64,000 nt of DNA from Trichodelitschia bisporula (lineage: Eukaryota; Ascomycota; Dothideomycetes; Phaeotrichales; Phaeotrichaceae). The stretch is from contig ML996694.1 of assembly GCA_010356995.1 (NCBI GenBank), positions 540,035 to 604,034 on the forward strand, given 5' to 3'. Of this stretch, positions 34,778 through 47,767 are shown piece after piece. The translations under genes and the position numbers were made by a program. Each line of letters begins with the position of its first letter. Position 1 is the first letter of the stretch. The notes beneath the pieces are model-generated. The model saw only the letters and a program-made list of their open reading frames with translations, was not told where the DNA came from and did no database searches.

Positions 34778-35827
34778 ATATGGACCGGCTCGGCTTGCTG
34801 TTTGACGTTGGCACTGAGCTGTGTTTGAGTAGGAAGAGTCGGTTCTTATTCAGGAGGAAATAGGGTGTCCGGTGTTATGGTGTTGGGTCATGGAAAGAGA
34901 TCAGGTTCTGTTGCAGATATCAATAAATGCTGCGGTTCAGCCATAATCACGTCGACTGCGCCTCCACTGGGTGATCTGATGATTTCGATAGGCCCAAACT
35001 ACCATTGCTTTCAGGTTCATTTCATGCTCAAGTCAGAGTGACGGAGGCCTAATATATTGTACTTAGTCTCCTATAAATCCAGCTTCATTGACGGTACTGC
35101 ATCTATCAAACTCAGCCGCGGATCACATGGCATTTGGCGTCTGATCTACCGCTTATCTACCGCTTATCTACCGTACTGTGGTACCAGTATTATTCCCCGA
35201 CATAAGCGCGCGCAAGTGTGACGTCCCACCAGGCCAGCATGACGCAACTGCATCCATGCGCTCTCATTCGCCAACAACCGCGCTCATCGCTCTGGGCGTC
35301 AGCTGCAGAACCTCCACCCACCTCTCTTTATAAACACCGGGGGGGGGTGTCACGATGCTTCGTCTCCTGCTCCTTTTCCAACCCCAGAATAATGTCAAAA
35401 TGCTTCACAAGATCCGCCTGCTGAGCTCGACGGACGCCGCGCCTCGGCCGACGACTCGTCCGTGGCCCCTGCTTCGGATGCTGTGTCGTTCCGGGCCCGG
35501 CGCGTGTGAGGGTGATTGGTGCTTGCACTCTCGCCCGGGCTCGCTGGCCTCTTGGTACGTTGGAGAGAAAGTTAGTGCCCGGTTTTGGGCCCGGTATGGG
35601 TAGGAAACGGGCGGCAACTTCCTGAGTTGTGCTAGACGATGAGGTAACGTTGCCTTCCGGGAGCGGGCGAAGGCGAACCCCGTGTTTCTGGAAGATTCAA
35701 TCGTGATACTGTTGTTCAAGTAGGCAACACAATTGTTCACTTTATAACGAGCTTCGTCCTTTGCTGATAGCTTCAATTCTTCGTATCACAGCTTCACTCA
35801 GCATTCATCTCCCGTTAAATCACTACA
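34778..35827. other. Intergenic region, promoter of MAPEG gene
   Basis: Same-direction neighbours flank this region. It holds the 3' UTR of the Pfs2 gene and the promoter of the MAPEG gene. An 11-nt unit repeats nearly three times at 35144-35173, and a run of 8 G occurs near 35340. No gene is seen. Confidence 0.5.
35144..35173. repeat. Short tandem repeat, 11-nt unit
   Basis: The unit ATCTACCGCTT occurs twice, followed by a partial third copy, about 650 nt upstream of the MAPEG gene. Confidence 0.85.
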
Positions 35828-36352
35828 ATGGCACCAATCGTTCTCGCGACTTCTCTGCCCGCCGAATACGGGTACGCAGACCATTCCTTTTCTTCTAGCA
35901 CCCGCTAACTGACCAGCTTCGTCCTCCTTTCTGCAACCACCACCTTCATCGTCACACAATGGCACGCCATTCGCGTCGGATCCTTCCGCAAAGCCGCCGG
36001 CGTACCGTACCCCAACGCATATGCGTCCGCTGAGCAAATCGCCACCGCGACGCCGGAGAAGAAGCAGGCGCTGTACCTGTTCAACTGCGCGCAGCGCAGC
36101 CACGGCAATCTCCTCGAGAACCTGCACATCTTCCTTCCTGCCATGTTGCTTGCCGGCCTGAAGTACCCTCTTCCCGTGGCGATTGCGGGCGGCTTCTGGA
36201 ATGTTTTCCGTGTTCTGTATGCTGTTGGCTACACAAGGAAGGATAAGACGAATGGGAGTGGGCGGATAGTTGGGGGGGCGCTGGCTTCCCTACTGCAGCT
36301 TGTGCTCATGGGCGTGGTGGGCAAGTTGGGATATGATGTTATTAAGGCCTAG
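35828..36352 (+). CDS. MAPEG-family membrane protein (microsomal glutathione S-transferase 3-like)
   Basis: Two exons (35828-35871, 35917-36352) joined over a 45-nt GTACGC...CCAG intron encode 159 residues. Four hydrophobic segments are visible, starting with FVLLSATTTFIVTQW. The conserved stretch FNCAQRSHGNLLENLHIF is the MAPEG signature region, and RVLYAVGYT plus the C-terminal helices fit MGST3. Known members are endoplasmic-reticulum or outer-mitochondrial membrane enzymes with glutathione transferase or peroxidase activity. The particular substrate is unknown. It converges with the ETF-beta gene, leaving 219 nt between stops. Confidence 0.92.
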
Positions 36353-36571
36353 GGGCTGGAATGGAATGTGCTTGGGAAAGGGTGTAGCTTTGCTGAACTT
36401 GTATAACTCAATGTGTATATCGTCAGTGTCATCAATTGCGTCTCCAAATTCATGCGCCGATCTCGGAACGAGGTAGTCTATCAGGCGTGCCGTATTTACA
36501 CACTACAAACTACATGAGCGAAGCTCACCGCCGTACGCCCTCTAATCGTATCCAATGCTCACTCAACCCGC

Positions 36572-37416
36572 TTAAATCGCTCCAAGTTCCTTGAGCTTTC
36601 CAATAAACCCATCCACATCCTCCACCTTGCCCCCTCCCTTACGCGCCGGCGGCTCCTCAACCCGCACCGTCTTCAACCTCGCGCTAACATCGATCCCCAT
36701 CTCCTCCAACGTCTTCTTAACCAACGGCTTCTTCTTCGCCTTCATAATATTCGGCAAACTCGCATACCGCGGCTCATTGAGCCTCAAATCCGCCGTCACA
36801 ACCGCCGGCAAGTGTGTCCGCACCCTCTCCACGCCCCCATCTACCTCCCGCACCACCTCCACCACCCCATCCGCCGCAATCTCGACTTTAGCCGCCTGCG
36901 TCACCTGCCCCCATCCCAGCAGCCCCGCCAGCATCTGCCCCGTCTGCCCCGCATCCCCATCAATCGCCTGCTTGCCGAGGAGCACGAGATTCGCACCCTC
37001 ATCCCTCGCCACCTTAGCCAGCACCTTCGCCACGCCCAGCGGCTCCAGCGGGCTCGCCTCCTCGACCTGCACGTGCATCGCGCGGTCAGCGCCCATGGCC
37101 AGCGCCGTGCGGAGTACGTCGACTGCCTTGGCGGGGCCGGCGCTGAAGGCGAGGATGTCGGCGACCGGGGGGGCGGATTTGTCCTTGCTCGCGCGCTCGC
37201 GGAGGCGCACGGCTTCTTCGATGGAGAGCTCGTCGAAGGGGTTCATGCTGTGCTTAACGCCGGCGGTTTCGATGGCCGTGTTGGCCTTGTTGACGCGGGG
37301 CTTGATCTGTTTCCGTTAGCTAGGGGTGCGGGGAAGGGCGGGGGCGGGGCGGCGGAACGCACGGCATAGTCGATGACTCGCTTTATTGGGACGAGGATCT
37401 TGAGTTGCGTTGACAT
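36572..37416 (-). CDS. ETFB: Electron transfer flavoprotein beta subunit
   Basis: Two exons (37416-37363, 37306-36572) joined over a 56-nt GTGCGT...CAG intron encode 262 residues, the usual length for ETF-beta. The start has TQLKILVPIKRVIDYA, followed by VNKANTAIETAGVKHSMNPFDE. The ETF-beta signature is present as NEPRYASLPNIMKAKKK, as are GKQAIDGDAGQTGQMLA and the closing IGKLKELGAI. With ETF-alpha it carries electrons from acyl-CoA and other mitochondrial dehydrogenases to ETF-ubiquinone oxidoreductase. A classic cleavable presequence is not obvious, as in other ETF-beta proteins, which use internal targeting. Confidence 0.96.
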
Positions 37417-38265
37417 GGTGACGGACGGGAGGGTGGTACTATGGGTGGGACGACAATTGGGGTTGGAAGGTGGTGCGTTGTGCAAAATCAGAGCTGCTGC
37501 GGGGGGATGAGGCATGTGGCGCGCGAACTGCAGCTGTCGGCTCGGCAAGGCTTCGGATGTCGATCCCCGGCCGCCGCCCCGGGTGCGGGTTAGGATTGAC
37601 CAAGGGGACAGCCGAAAATATTATGGCCGTTCCCACTCCATTACTTTTGTGTTCCACACATTACAGGCTCTGGGGCGGGGCAGCCACGACTTTTTTTGGG
37701 GTGACCCTGGAACAGGGTCACGCAGTGCGAAGTCTGAGGCATTACCCGTCATCCGAGATACGTGCAGAATACTACGTATGCCTTGCGATGAAGCCCGAAT
37801 CACGGACACGATGGCCAGCAGGACACAAATCAGCCAACGCCGGAATTTCCACCCTAAGAGCTGTCTAGGTTCAATGTCGTCCCCGTTCCCGTCTAGCCCG
37901 TGTGATGACAGCAAACTCCATCCCCGCAGTAAAAACAGCAGCAATAGCAGTAACAGAGCTTTTGTGAGGATAAACAAACAACACAAAAACTCCTCTCGTG
38001 CGGCCGATTCGACGCCAGGTAAAGCCCGTATCAATACAATAGCGTACGTTGAAAGTCATGCAAAGGCTCTTACTCGCTCCGTCCATCACGCGCCCCCATC
38101 GTCATCCGACGGGTCCGAGAACTCCGACCCCACATCTTCAAGTGACACGTCAGCCGTGTCCATCTTCTCCCATACGGAAACTGCGAACTCACTAGATTGC
38201 GCGAGTTCGTCTTCTTGGGGCTGAACCGTGCTCTCCAGTTCTGCTGTTAAGTCTAGGACAAGATG
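37417..38265. other. Intergenic region between ETF-beta and deubiquitinase genes
   Basis: Both neighbours are on the minus strand. The ETF-beta promoter should lie at the left and the deubiquitinase 3' UTR at the right. A plus-strand open frame at 37514-38224 has Ser-rich biased content and no domain, so it is not called. Confidence 0.45.
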
Positions 38266-41200
38266 TCAGAGGTCATCTTCGGAGTCGTTGAGGGCCTCGT
38301 GCCACTCAGGACGAAACTCACAGGAAAACGAGGTTAGCTTGTTGAGATCCGATTCAAAGCACAGGTCCTTGAACTGATCATCGGCGTTGATGGCCTGGAG
38401 ATACAAATAACACCGAGTAGCGACCTTCAAGACCCAATAGAGCAAGCTCTTCGGCGTCTGCACCTCCAAGTGGTACTTGATCTGTGCGTGGCAGCGATCG
38501 AAGAGGCTACGCACCGCCCTCGAGCGCAGGAATTCGTATTCGCTGGTGGTGATGGGTCCATCGAAGACGTAGGTCTTGATGGTGCGGGCAATCTCCTTGG
38601 CAACGTTGTTATCCCGGTCTATTAACAGACGCGGGGCCCAGATGGGCATTCCTTCGAGGAAGCCGGTAGAGATGATACTCCCGTCCAGATCCGGCGTCTC
38701 GGTGCGGCGCTTCTCGGCTTCAGGAAGAACACTGTAGAACTCGCAGGCAGCCTTGATAAAGTGCGGATCTCCAGCGCCAGTGACTCGATTCATGCTGTCC
38801 ATCAGGCTCCGGACCAGATCGTCGCGCGCGCAATGGGCGCAAAAGAACGCCAACACACGCGCAAATGGATCTGCGTACTGGGGAGTGTAGTTCTCGATGA
38901 TTTCCCGGAATGTCCGAGCAATCAGTTCCAAGAACTTCGAATCCTTGCGAGTTCGGAGAACAAGGCGTAGAATCTCCCCGGGAACGGACAACTGCTCGCC
39001 GTGGCAGTCCCACTTCTCGATCAATGCCACCAGCCACCAAAGGGTGTTGTCTTCGCTATTCCAAAGCCGCAAGTAGCCTTGCTCATCGGCGATGAGTGGC
39101 AGCAGCTTAGTTTGGCTGTCGTAGTGGTCCGCGCGTTCGAATTCGTCGCGTACGGTGCGGTCCATGTCGACATGTGGAAGTAATATGCAAAGCAGCCGCA
39201 TCATCTGCTCGTAACTCGGCTGGGTGCGGCGCTCACTCCATCGAAGAATCTTGGCGTACTTGACTCGAAGTTGGTCCTCTCCGTTCGCGCAGAGAAGCTC
39301 GATGCACGTTTGCAAGATGCCGCTGTAGATCATTTGCGAGGCTTCGGCCTGACCTAACTGTGCGAAGTCGACAAGAAACCCGAAGTAGTCGTCCCAAGAC
39401 CGTGAATTGAGATGCAGGTCTTCATCCGTGCTTGCCCACAACCTACTCATCAGATTTTGAAGGAGGCCACGGTCCTTCATGCCCTGAGTGTCGAGTTCTC
39501 CATCTGCTGTGTCGACGCCGTAGAGTTCTGGGTAGCTGCGAAGACACCTTAGAGCATGAAGCAACAGTGAACGAATGCAGTTTCGGACTTTGCCGGTGGT
39601 ACAGCGAATCAGGAAGTCCCGCATTTCATTCCCGTGCTTTTCATAGTAGTTGAGTGCCGCAGCGGTGCAACGCCGACAGTTGGGGAAAAGCTTTGCGAAC
39701 TCTTCCACATAAGAATCCAACTCCGGGGTGTCCTTGATTCGTGCGACGACAAGCCACATGGAGTGGCAGGCAACCTCGACGAATTCGCTTTGCAGGTGAT
39801 GTTCGTTCTCATCATGATCCAAGCTCGTGATTTTCTTCAAAGTTTCGAGAATATAGCGGTGATGGGTGTCATTGAACAGGCAGTAATCCCGCAAAAGGTC
39901 GGCGTTTTCTCTGCTAATCTCTGTCTTGAACTCAGCTGGAATCGGAGCTGTCGGTGGAGAGCTTGGAGAAACAACCATGCCATCAGGCTTCAAGTCAAGG
40001 GACGACCGGCGTTGGTAGAACAGCATGTACGCATTGAACATCTTGGCCGTTGACTGGAAGTGCATTGTATCTTTCCCAGCGGCGAACCCGCCGTAGCAGG
40101 AGTCGGGGATATGCGTGGGATCGAATGTCGTGACATCTGCGTCGTCGAACAAAAGCCAAGTTGGCTCATTGTCCGCATTTGGGCGCACACGGATGTATGA
40201 TACGTAGTGCCCATGATCAGCAGCGCCCTTGTGGACAACAACACCCACGAGATCAAAGACGTCCGCGGCTGTGGGAGTACTAGGATCCGTAATGTGATCG
40301 ACGGTGTAAGGGCTGATGTCGATTGTCATAGGGAATTCGAAAAGGTCGTTGATTTTGCTCCGGCGCATGAGACCAAGGTCGAATTCAAAACGCTTGAGGT
40401 GGAAGATGAGATGGTCGGGAACTTGCTTCAAGCAGGTGCTGCACCAAGTCAATGGGGTGGACATCGACGGTTGCAGTTTACTTACCGCTTCACAGCATCG
40501 ACCAGCTTTCCGCAAGGCTCGCACTTGTACTTGTTGTCTGCAACCGTTAGCATGAAGAAATTGAGAACTAAAGCGATAACATGCCGCCTTCCATGACGTC
40601 ACCGTCCACAAATGCCTGCAAACTGTCCTGCAGCGTTGACTTGCCCTGGACATCGCACTGGATAGCGAGACAGGCATCTTCGCGCTCGGAGACGTGGTCG
40701 CATTCCTTCGACTTAATCTGCTGAATCGTCTTGCCACCGTAGAAGGAGCGGAATTTCTTTTTCGCAACTTCGGAAGGCATCTGTTCTTCCCATCGAATGA
40801 ACAGGATGTTCAAGAACTCATCCACGTCCATCTGCTCAGCCACATTTATGACCTCATTACCCAGGTTTGTGATATGCCGCGTGAACTCGGCTGTGTCTGA
40901 CGACCTCTCGTAGGCATCCTGCATGTGGGCAAACAGTCGCCGAGTTTCCGTCAGCAGCTTGGAGTTCCGCTGCCCCACAGCAGGCTCGCAATTGAAAAAG
41001 AATGTGCGAAACCCAGGATTCATGAACAGCTGCGTGACGAGAGCATTCATGTAGCACGTGTTCCCAAGGTTTTTGACTCCAACGTATCCGCAAGGCGCCC
41101 TAAGCAGTTTTGTGTTGTCAATGGACCAGACTCGAGCATAGTCGAAGCAGAGATCGGTATGCTCCACGTACCCCAGCATGCGACGCTGGTTCTTGTGCGA

Positions 41201-44200
41201 ATCCGACATGGTATAGAGCAGAATGTAAAGCGCAGAACGGGTGCTGTTCTCCAAAGCCGGGATAACTTCTTCAATCTCTTCCTCGTCCTGCGTCAAGTCG
41301 TAGTAATCCTTGAAGTCCTTGCGGTCGGGGACAGGATGAGGGAAGAGGAACTTCTCCCAAATGCTACGCGCCAGTTCGTCGGTAGGCACTTCATCAGAGG
41401 CTTCCGGAATGTTGGAATAGCATGTCCGTAAGAGATTAGCCAATCCACATATTATTTCGTCTTTTTCATCACGGCCGACGAATTCAATATGACGATGATC
41501 CAGAAGCAGCTTGCTCCATTGAGAAAAGTAGCTTCTCAGCGTAGCATCAGGGATTTCTGAGACCCTGCCTCCCAGCAGTTGGTTTGCAATCACAAGCATG
41601 TCCCCACACCGCTGGGGATAGTCAATGGCGCGAGGGATGAGCCGCTCGAAAATATCCCAAAAGAAGCTGGCAAATTCGCTGACCGCGAGGTATGGCTTGC
41701 CCGGAAAGCCGGCCAATCTCAGTGTCATGGCTTGTGCTGTTTGCTGACGAACCACGGGATCCGCGTCTTCCAGAAGGAGTTTGTGATGCAGAGGAAAGAG
41801 GAGTTCATGATGGGAAAACGCGTTCCATGCAGGAGCACTGCACAGTGCAACATTGAGTAGCAGATCATAACTGTCGCGAATAGCCCGGCGGGAGCGAGTG
41901 TCACAAGACAGCTGCAGAATTGCAGGCACTCGTAGCAGAAGTGCTTCGCCATTTGAAAAAGGATCTTCTGGTGCAGAGTATTCTGACGTCGTTAGCACAC
42001 AAGTCTGGGAGTGAGAATGGGTGCGTACCTTGGAGATACCCAAGGAGATACTCAGCTGCGGCTGCGCCAACCTCAAGGTGTTGAACATCATGCTGTAGGC
42101 TGAAGATTTCATCACTCGAGAGTACGGACTCGAGCAGCCGAATACCATGACGGATGAACTGCTCGTCTATTGAACTCTGTCGTGCATTAGTATGTGACAG
42201 ACAAAGATCGGGTAGGTCAGCAAGTACCGAGCGTAGCTGATCCGACAAAAGGAAGTGGAGGCAGCGCAACGAGTAGTGGATCTTAAAAATTTGCCCCTGA
42301 GGAAAAACCCGCGAGATGTCAACTTCTGGATCGGCAATAAGTGCGCTCATTGAGTCAGGCAAAGGGAACATCTCGAGAAAGGTATAAGTCTACCAAAGTT
42401 AGCAAAGGATGTAATCGTCTCAAGGGCAACACTTGCAGCTTGACTAATACCATCCTTTCCGTCCATGTACTTGTAAAAGTCATCGAAGTGATCCATGATC
42501 TCTCGCTCGAAGGTCGTGCGCGCCTGGTAAATCGGCATGATGGGTTCCGCCCCGGCATCATTCGGCGATTCTTTTACCAGCAAAAGCCCTTTCTGATTGA
42601 CACCGATATCCCGCAGCGTGCAAGTCGGCTTGTCGAGAAGTCGAATGTAGGTACCGCCCCAAATCAGCTTGAAGCTAGTGAGGCCGAGGCGGGCAAAGGC
42701 CCACTTGAGACGCCGGTGAAGCTCAACACACGTTTCCAGATCGCCAACAGCCATTTTCATCACCTCTCCATGCTGGGCACCAGTCCTCATGACCTGGTAG
42801 CTGATAGTAACTGGGTGCCCCTTGCACGATGAAGGTTTCTCCTCCGCCGGCGGGCCAGCAACGGCAGGCTTCGGTAGCGTGAAGAACTCGGGCCGAGTGC
42901 CAATCTGATTCAGAAACACAGTCAAGAAACGTAGCGTGCGTGCGAAAAGCCGCTCATATGAGCATTGAGGTTCCGGAGAGTGGTCAGCCATAGGTACATC
43001 TTCCGACTGCTGCTGCAAAGGACTCGCGGACCGAAGATGCGTAAAGGCAGGATCGAGGATTCCGAGGCAGCGCCTAACGACGGAGGCGTGGGTATTTTCA
43101 AGTATTTCCTTCGTGAAGCGTCGCACGAGGGAGATATCCAGGTAGGCGCCCACAATGAACCTCATCAAGGCTTCTTCGTCAGTGTGAGGGGGGGCATTGA
43201 GCATCACCCGCCACACCAAGTCTATGCTCGGAATTTCAACAATGCTGCCGTCGGAGAGTGAACTGCGAGAATCTGTGCGACGTATGTTACTGCAAGCATG
43301 TTGCAGGCAATCGAAGAAAGTGGCCGTGTACTGCTCCGGCGGAACGGTAGGGAGGTACTCGACGTAACACCGCTCCACGAGGGGGTGCTTTTGCTGCCGC
43401 TGCATTGCAAGGGTGGACAAACGCTGCCACGTAATTTCCCTAGCTTCGGCGCGGACTGCACTGCTTCCGCCCAGTAAGTCCCAGAAGACCTTCAGTTTCC
43501 CATCAGAAAGGGCTTCCGGTTCCATAGTCAAGAGGAATATCAAGAGGTCGATACGCGCCCCAAGAAACAATTTTAGGCGCATGATGTCCTGGTGTCCCGC
43601 TTCTTCAACATGTGCAAGGAACCTGCCGAACTCGTCCACAAGGATGCATGCGAGGTCTAGGTCTTGGATGAGATATCCAATGTCTTCGCGAGCGGCCTTC
43701 AGTACCTCATGAATGGCGTACATCGTGGACGCAGCTTCCGCGCCGCCCTTTTGTACAGTCACCGTGCATGACCTATACAATGAGTGTCTCACAGCAGGAA
43801 CCGTATTTGTTGTCATACGGGACAGCGCGACAGCAGCATGACCGCGAACGTTCACCAAAGGTGGGGTGATGACAGGTGCGCTGAATGAATCGGAAATCAA
43901 ACGGATGCAGAACTTCAACGGGGCTTCGTTGAGGTCAGCGTCACTGGAGAGGCCCACATAGTCCCGTTCGAGCTTGCAGACGAAGGCCTCGAAGAATGAG
44001 GCAGCCTCTGCTGTGAATGTAGGAAGTGGGGCGTCGAGCAGCTTGCGACAGAGATAGATATCTTCTGCGTGCTTGGTCAAGCTGTTGATCAAATATTGCA
44101 GCAGAGTCAGGGTGGCATTGACAACGCGCGGGTCCTGGCTTGAGATGACGGTCTGCCAGATCAGGTCCGCTTGCTGCGATGAGAACTTGTCGGTGACGAC

Positions 44201-46032
44201 GAGAAACCCAATGACGTTGTTGCTCCGAGAAATGAGCTGCGGATGAGACTCGACACCAACAATATATTCGGCCAGCTTTGAGTCCAGAAGCATCTGGGCA
44301 AGGAATACCAGAACTTCATGAACAGGTGACAGACGTGCTGTAGAGTTCGCTCCCGCCGACGTGTTGTAGGCTGTATATGCCTGCACCAGCTCATGCTGCA
44401 TAGTTTCCATACCAAGAATTCGCAAGTCCATGCGGCCTTTGGAGACGTATGTCATCATCAACTTGAGCTTCCACATCATGCCAATCAGGAAGGGGTAATG
44501 TGCCTGGAGAGAGGGTTCGGCTTGACCCGCCATTTCCACAAACATGCGCTCGGAGAAAGCTGGGTCAATGTCGCCGAGGGTTTGGATCATGACGGCGAGC
44601 GAGTCCACGATATCCCTGCGTATTTCGACCCTGAGGGGATCTTGCTTGTTCAAGCGCTCGTTGAGTTGGCTCCGGACGTCGTAGTAGATCTGCTGGAGAT
44701 GCTGGATGTACGGCGCCCAATCACGTGCCAGCACCTCATTGGTAGAGCGCTTCGCCACTAGCGCAACGCGGGTCAAGAAGCTCGCGAGGCGGACAGTTGG
44801 AGGGAGCTTCGGCGCCAGCCGCTCGTTAGATGACAGACCCTCGCATAGAGCAGATACGAAGCGTGACAGGTGTGCAAGCCCATCAGTGGGAGGGCAGATG
44901 AAGACGTGCAACAGGTCCACCCATAATCTCTCGACGTATTCCTTGGACTCCAAGTTGACAACATTCGTGATGAACTGGTTGGAATCGTCAAAGATCGTGG
45001 CCATGATCTTCAGGTGCCTAATGGAAAGTAGGCGTTCAGGCACAGGCGTCGCCCCAGTTTCCCGTAAGGTTTGGAGGTCGACTTGCAGCAGACGCGTTAC
45101 AAGCATGACGTATGAGCGCAGAAGCCCTAGAACGACGGTTCGAACCTGAGAAGCGCCGTAATCTCCCAGGGATTCGCTGCAATTGTAAGCTCAGAACTTG
45201 TCTCTGGGCGTACGACTTACGTTCGACTCAGCAGACGTTGCATGATCTTGCCGATATTATCCCACAGAGCTGAATGGCCCAGGTACAGGCTCGACCAACA
45301 CTCCAGAGGGCGCTCGGCGAAGCACTCATACTGGACGTTCAGCCAATTCCTAATCTCGGTAAGGACGTTGATCTCGATACTATCGTTGTCCAAATGGTGG
45401 AGAATCAAGTTCATGGCAGACATATAGTCTCCATCCTTTTGATATGGGAAAGTGTAGATTGCATATGTGACAGGGTCGTCTTGGTCTTGGTCTTGATCGA
45501 GGCCGTCGATCTCAATACCAGCGGCGGCACCATCGTCCATCTCCTCTGGTTCGGGGGGATCGATTTCGACAACAGGGCTGGAACTCTCCCGCTGCCGCAG
45601 TGACTCGTCGTCATTGCTCATGCCGTTCAGATCAGGACCAATGATGGCATCGGCGTAAAGGCTTGATGTCGGGGACGGCACGTCCATGGAACTGAGGGAC
45701 TGGGGATCGGGATCGTCCATACGATGCGGCGCCCGAAGATTGATGGTAATTTTACTAGGTGTTTGCACAGGCTGTTTGTCCGAGGGCGAGGCGGTTTGAG
45801 CTTTCATGGTGTCGTCCATGGGGAATTCGCGAGCCGACAGTCTAGGCGACGAGAATAAAACCTGATCGGCGGACTGGCTGCGCACAGTATGGCTGCCGCT
45901 GTCAAGGCGGGGTCGCTTTCTTGTCTGGGAGTCGTCAGCGTCCTGGGTGGCGTCACGCTGGACTGTTGATGGTTCTGAGCTCGGAGCACGTGAAGTTCGC
46001 CCACGATTGTCGGTCGGCATCGATAAGTCCAT
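38266..46032 (-). CDS. Very large ubiquitin-specific protease, USP34/USP9X-like
   Basis: Seven exons (46032-45221, 45176-42437, 42389-42228, 42176-42029, 41982-40585, 40537-40486, 40438-38266) join in phase to about 2,494 residues. The N-terminus is disordered and Ser/Pro/Asp-rich. A long helical-repeat-like region follows. The peptidase C19 domain starts near residue 1585: the Cys box is GVKNLGNTCYMN with the nucleophile near residue 1597. CEPCGK supplies a zinc-ribbon pair, and the His box DHGHYVSYIRV has the catalytic His near residue 1848. A long C-terminal helical extension ends in DSEDDL. Size and layout match the USP34/USP9X group, which removes ubiquitin from proteins; targets in fungi are poorly known. 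Two introns (42436-42390 and 40584-40538) begin with GC rather than GT. The 51-nt intron 42227-42177 is in frame and stop-free, so it could be retained. Confidence 0.9.
40538..40584 (-). other. Probable GC-AG intron, 47 nt, in the deubiquitinase gene
   Basis: On the coding strand the intron starts GCATGT and ends TTGCAG, with a CTAAC branch site a few bases before the acceptor. Removing it restores the conserved run GDVMEGDNKYKCEPC. No GT donor nearby keeps that frame. Confidence 0.75.
42390..42436 (-). other. Probable GC-AG intron, 47 nt, in the deubiquitinase gene
   Basis: On the coding strand the intron starts GCAAGT, the best-known GC donor form, and ends GGTAG, with a TGCTAAC branch site. 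Removing it joins DGKDGISQA to TYTFLEMFP in phase. The GT alternatives nearby, at GTATTA and GTGTTG, give the wrong phase. Confidence 0.7.
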
Positions 46033-47544
46033 CGTAATGTTTGGGCGGAGACGATGGGGAGAGGGCGATAGAAACCTGACGAGGTTGTCGTTTTGAATGG
46101 AGAGTGTAGCTTAGTTCATCGTCATGATAGATAGATGAAGATGGGCTCGAAGGTTTAGGTGTGGTGAGAGTGAGAGTTTGGGACGCGCGAGGCTTGCAGG
46201 TGAGGGACGCGAACTTTTGGGGGTGGGGGGAGGGGCGGGGGGGGGAGGGATGTGCTCTGCAAGTTCGGCAGGGTTTACCGTACGCAGTAAGCTGCTGCTG
46301 AGCAAACAGAAGTCGAAGATGACTTTTGCAATGTTTGCACGCCGAGGGTTCAGAAAGGGTGAAGAGTGGGTAGGCGGGGGTGGGAAGTGTTGGCCGGTGA
46401 GTTTGTTGCGGAGGAGTGTTGGATGGTGGGGTTTTTGGGTGGGTGGGGGGGGAGGGATACGCGGATGTGGATGTTGATGGTGTAGTTTGGTGGTAGTTTG
46501 GTGGTGGATCGGAGCTTGTAAGGTGGTTTGGATCGAGGGGGAGGAGGGGGAGACTGGGGGGGAGGACGGTGGGGGGGCGTGCGTTGATGTTCTTTGGAGG
46601 GGCAACGACGGAAGATTGAAGGAGCCGAAGAAAGAAGTGGGCAAAGGGTCCCCGGTGAAGGAAGGGAAGTTAAGTGTTAAAGTGAGGGGAGAAAAGAAGT
46701 GGAGAAGAAGGAGAAGAGAAGAGGAGGTTTGCTGGATTCACTCTTCGTGATGGGGAGGTGCAGAGAAGACGAACTGTAACCTTATGTTTTTGTCCGTTGC
46801 CTGGGCTGTAGGAGCATCCAGAGATAGGGCAGTACGGCGTGGCCTGCCTGGCGTCGTCCGGGGATGGAGGGGGTGGTGCAAGGTGGAGGAGGGGTTTGTT
46901 TGGTGCGAGGCGGCGAGCGGGTAAAATATGGGAGGGAATCTCAATAGTTGATGAGAGAGTTGATGAGAGAGAGAAGACGACAAGCCAACAAGGCAAAGCA
47001 AGCGGCTCCGCCTTTAGAACGGAGACCGAGCGGCGAAGGTTTTTGTAGGTGAGTGGTAAGAGGAGCATGTGTGTCTACTGTACGGAGGTACTGTACGCTC
47101 GTACGTAGGCAGCAACCCCCAAGCTCCCCTCTCTCTACTGCACCGTACCCACAGAACTTCGGTCTGGAAGCTGAAAGTGGCCCGTGCTTTACCTTCTCTT
47201 CTCCCTTTGCCGGGCGTCCTTTTTGTCGTCTCTTTTTGCCTGAGGGCTGTTGCCTTATTCCGGTCGGCCTCTACTGTACTGTCTCCAATGATATCCAGCT
47301 CTTCCGCCTGTCAAATCACTCTCTAGGCAGATTTGCCTCAGCAATAGATGAGTATGGAGTTCCGAATGTCGGTGCCCGACAATGCGGGCGGCTGATGAAC
47401 TGTACCGTATGTTGTTGTACGTCAACTCCCGCCCGTCTGATCGCTTGGCGGTCTGGCCTCTTGAAAGGAAGGGAAAGAGGGAAGTAATGCTCGACTACAT
47501 ACTGCAGCCGACCAAAATCCAGAAAGACAGGATTACGAAGTACT

Positions 47545-47767
47545 CAAGGACAGTGACAGTGCCCCCCGGAACTCAGTTGTGTACATCTCGTCAATGATCC
47601 AACTTCCTGCACCAAGATCATGGCATCAACCCTCATCTTTTCTGGATCCGAGCACACAACGACAGTGACAATGTCTCCGGAACGCAGTTGTGTGCGTCTC
47701 GTCAATGATCCGACTTCCTGCAACCAACCTTATGGCATCAACCTCATCTTTGCTGGATCCGAGCATA
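47545..47767. repeat. Tandem duplication, about 112 bp per copy
   Basis: Copy 1 (47545-47656) and copy 2 (47657-47767) align along their whole length. Shared landmarks are GACAGTGACA, CAGTTGTGT, CTCGTCAATGATCC, ACTTCCTGCA, ATGGCATCAAC and CTGGATCCGAGCA. By eye they are roughly 85% identical, and many differences are transitions. The copies carry no recognisable coding function. Confidence 0.85.

Noticed and set aside
37514-38224. 236-codon plus-strand frame between ETF-beta and the deubiquitinase
   Set aside because: Ser/Arg-rich without a domain, and no plausible gene context.
46111-46644. 177-codon Pro/His-rich minus-strand frame
   Set aside because: It is in the leader/promoter of the deubiquitinase gene and reflects C-rich sequence.
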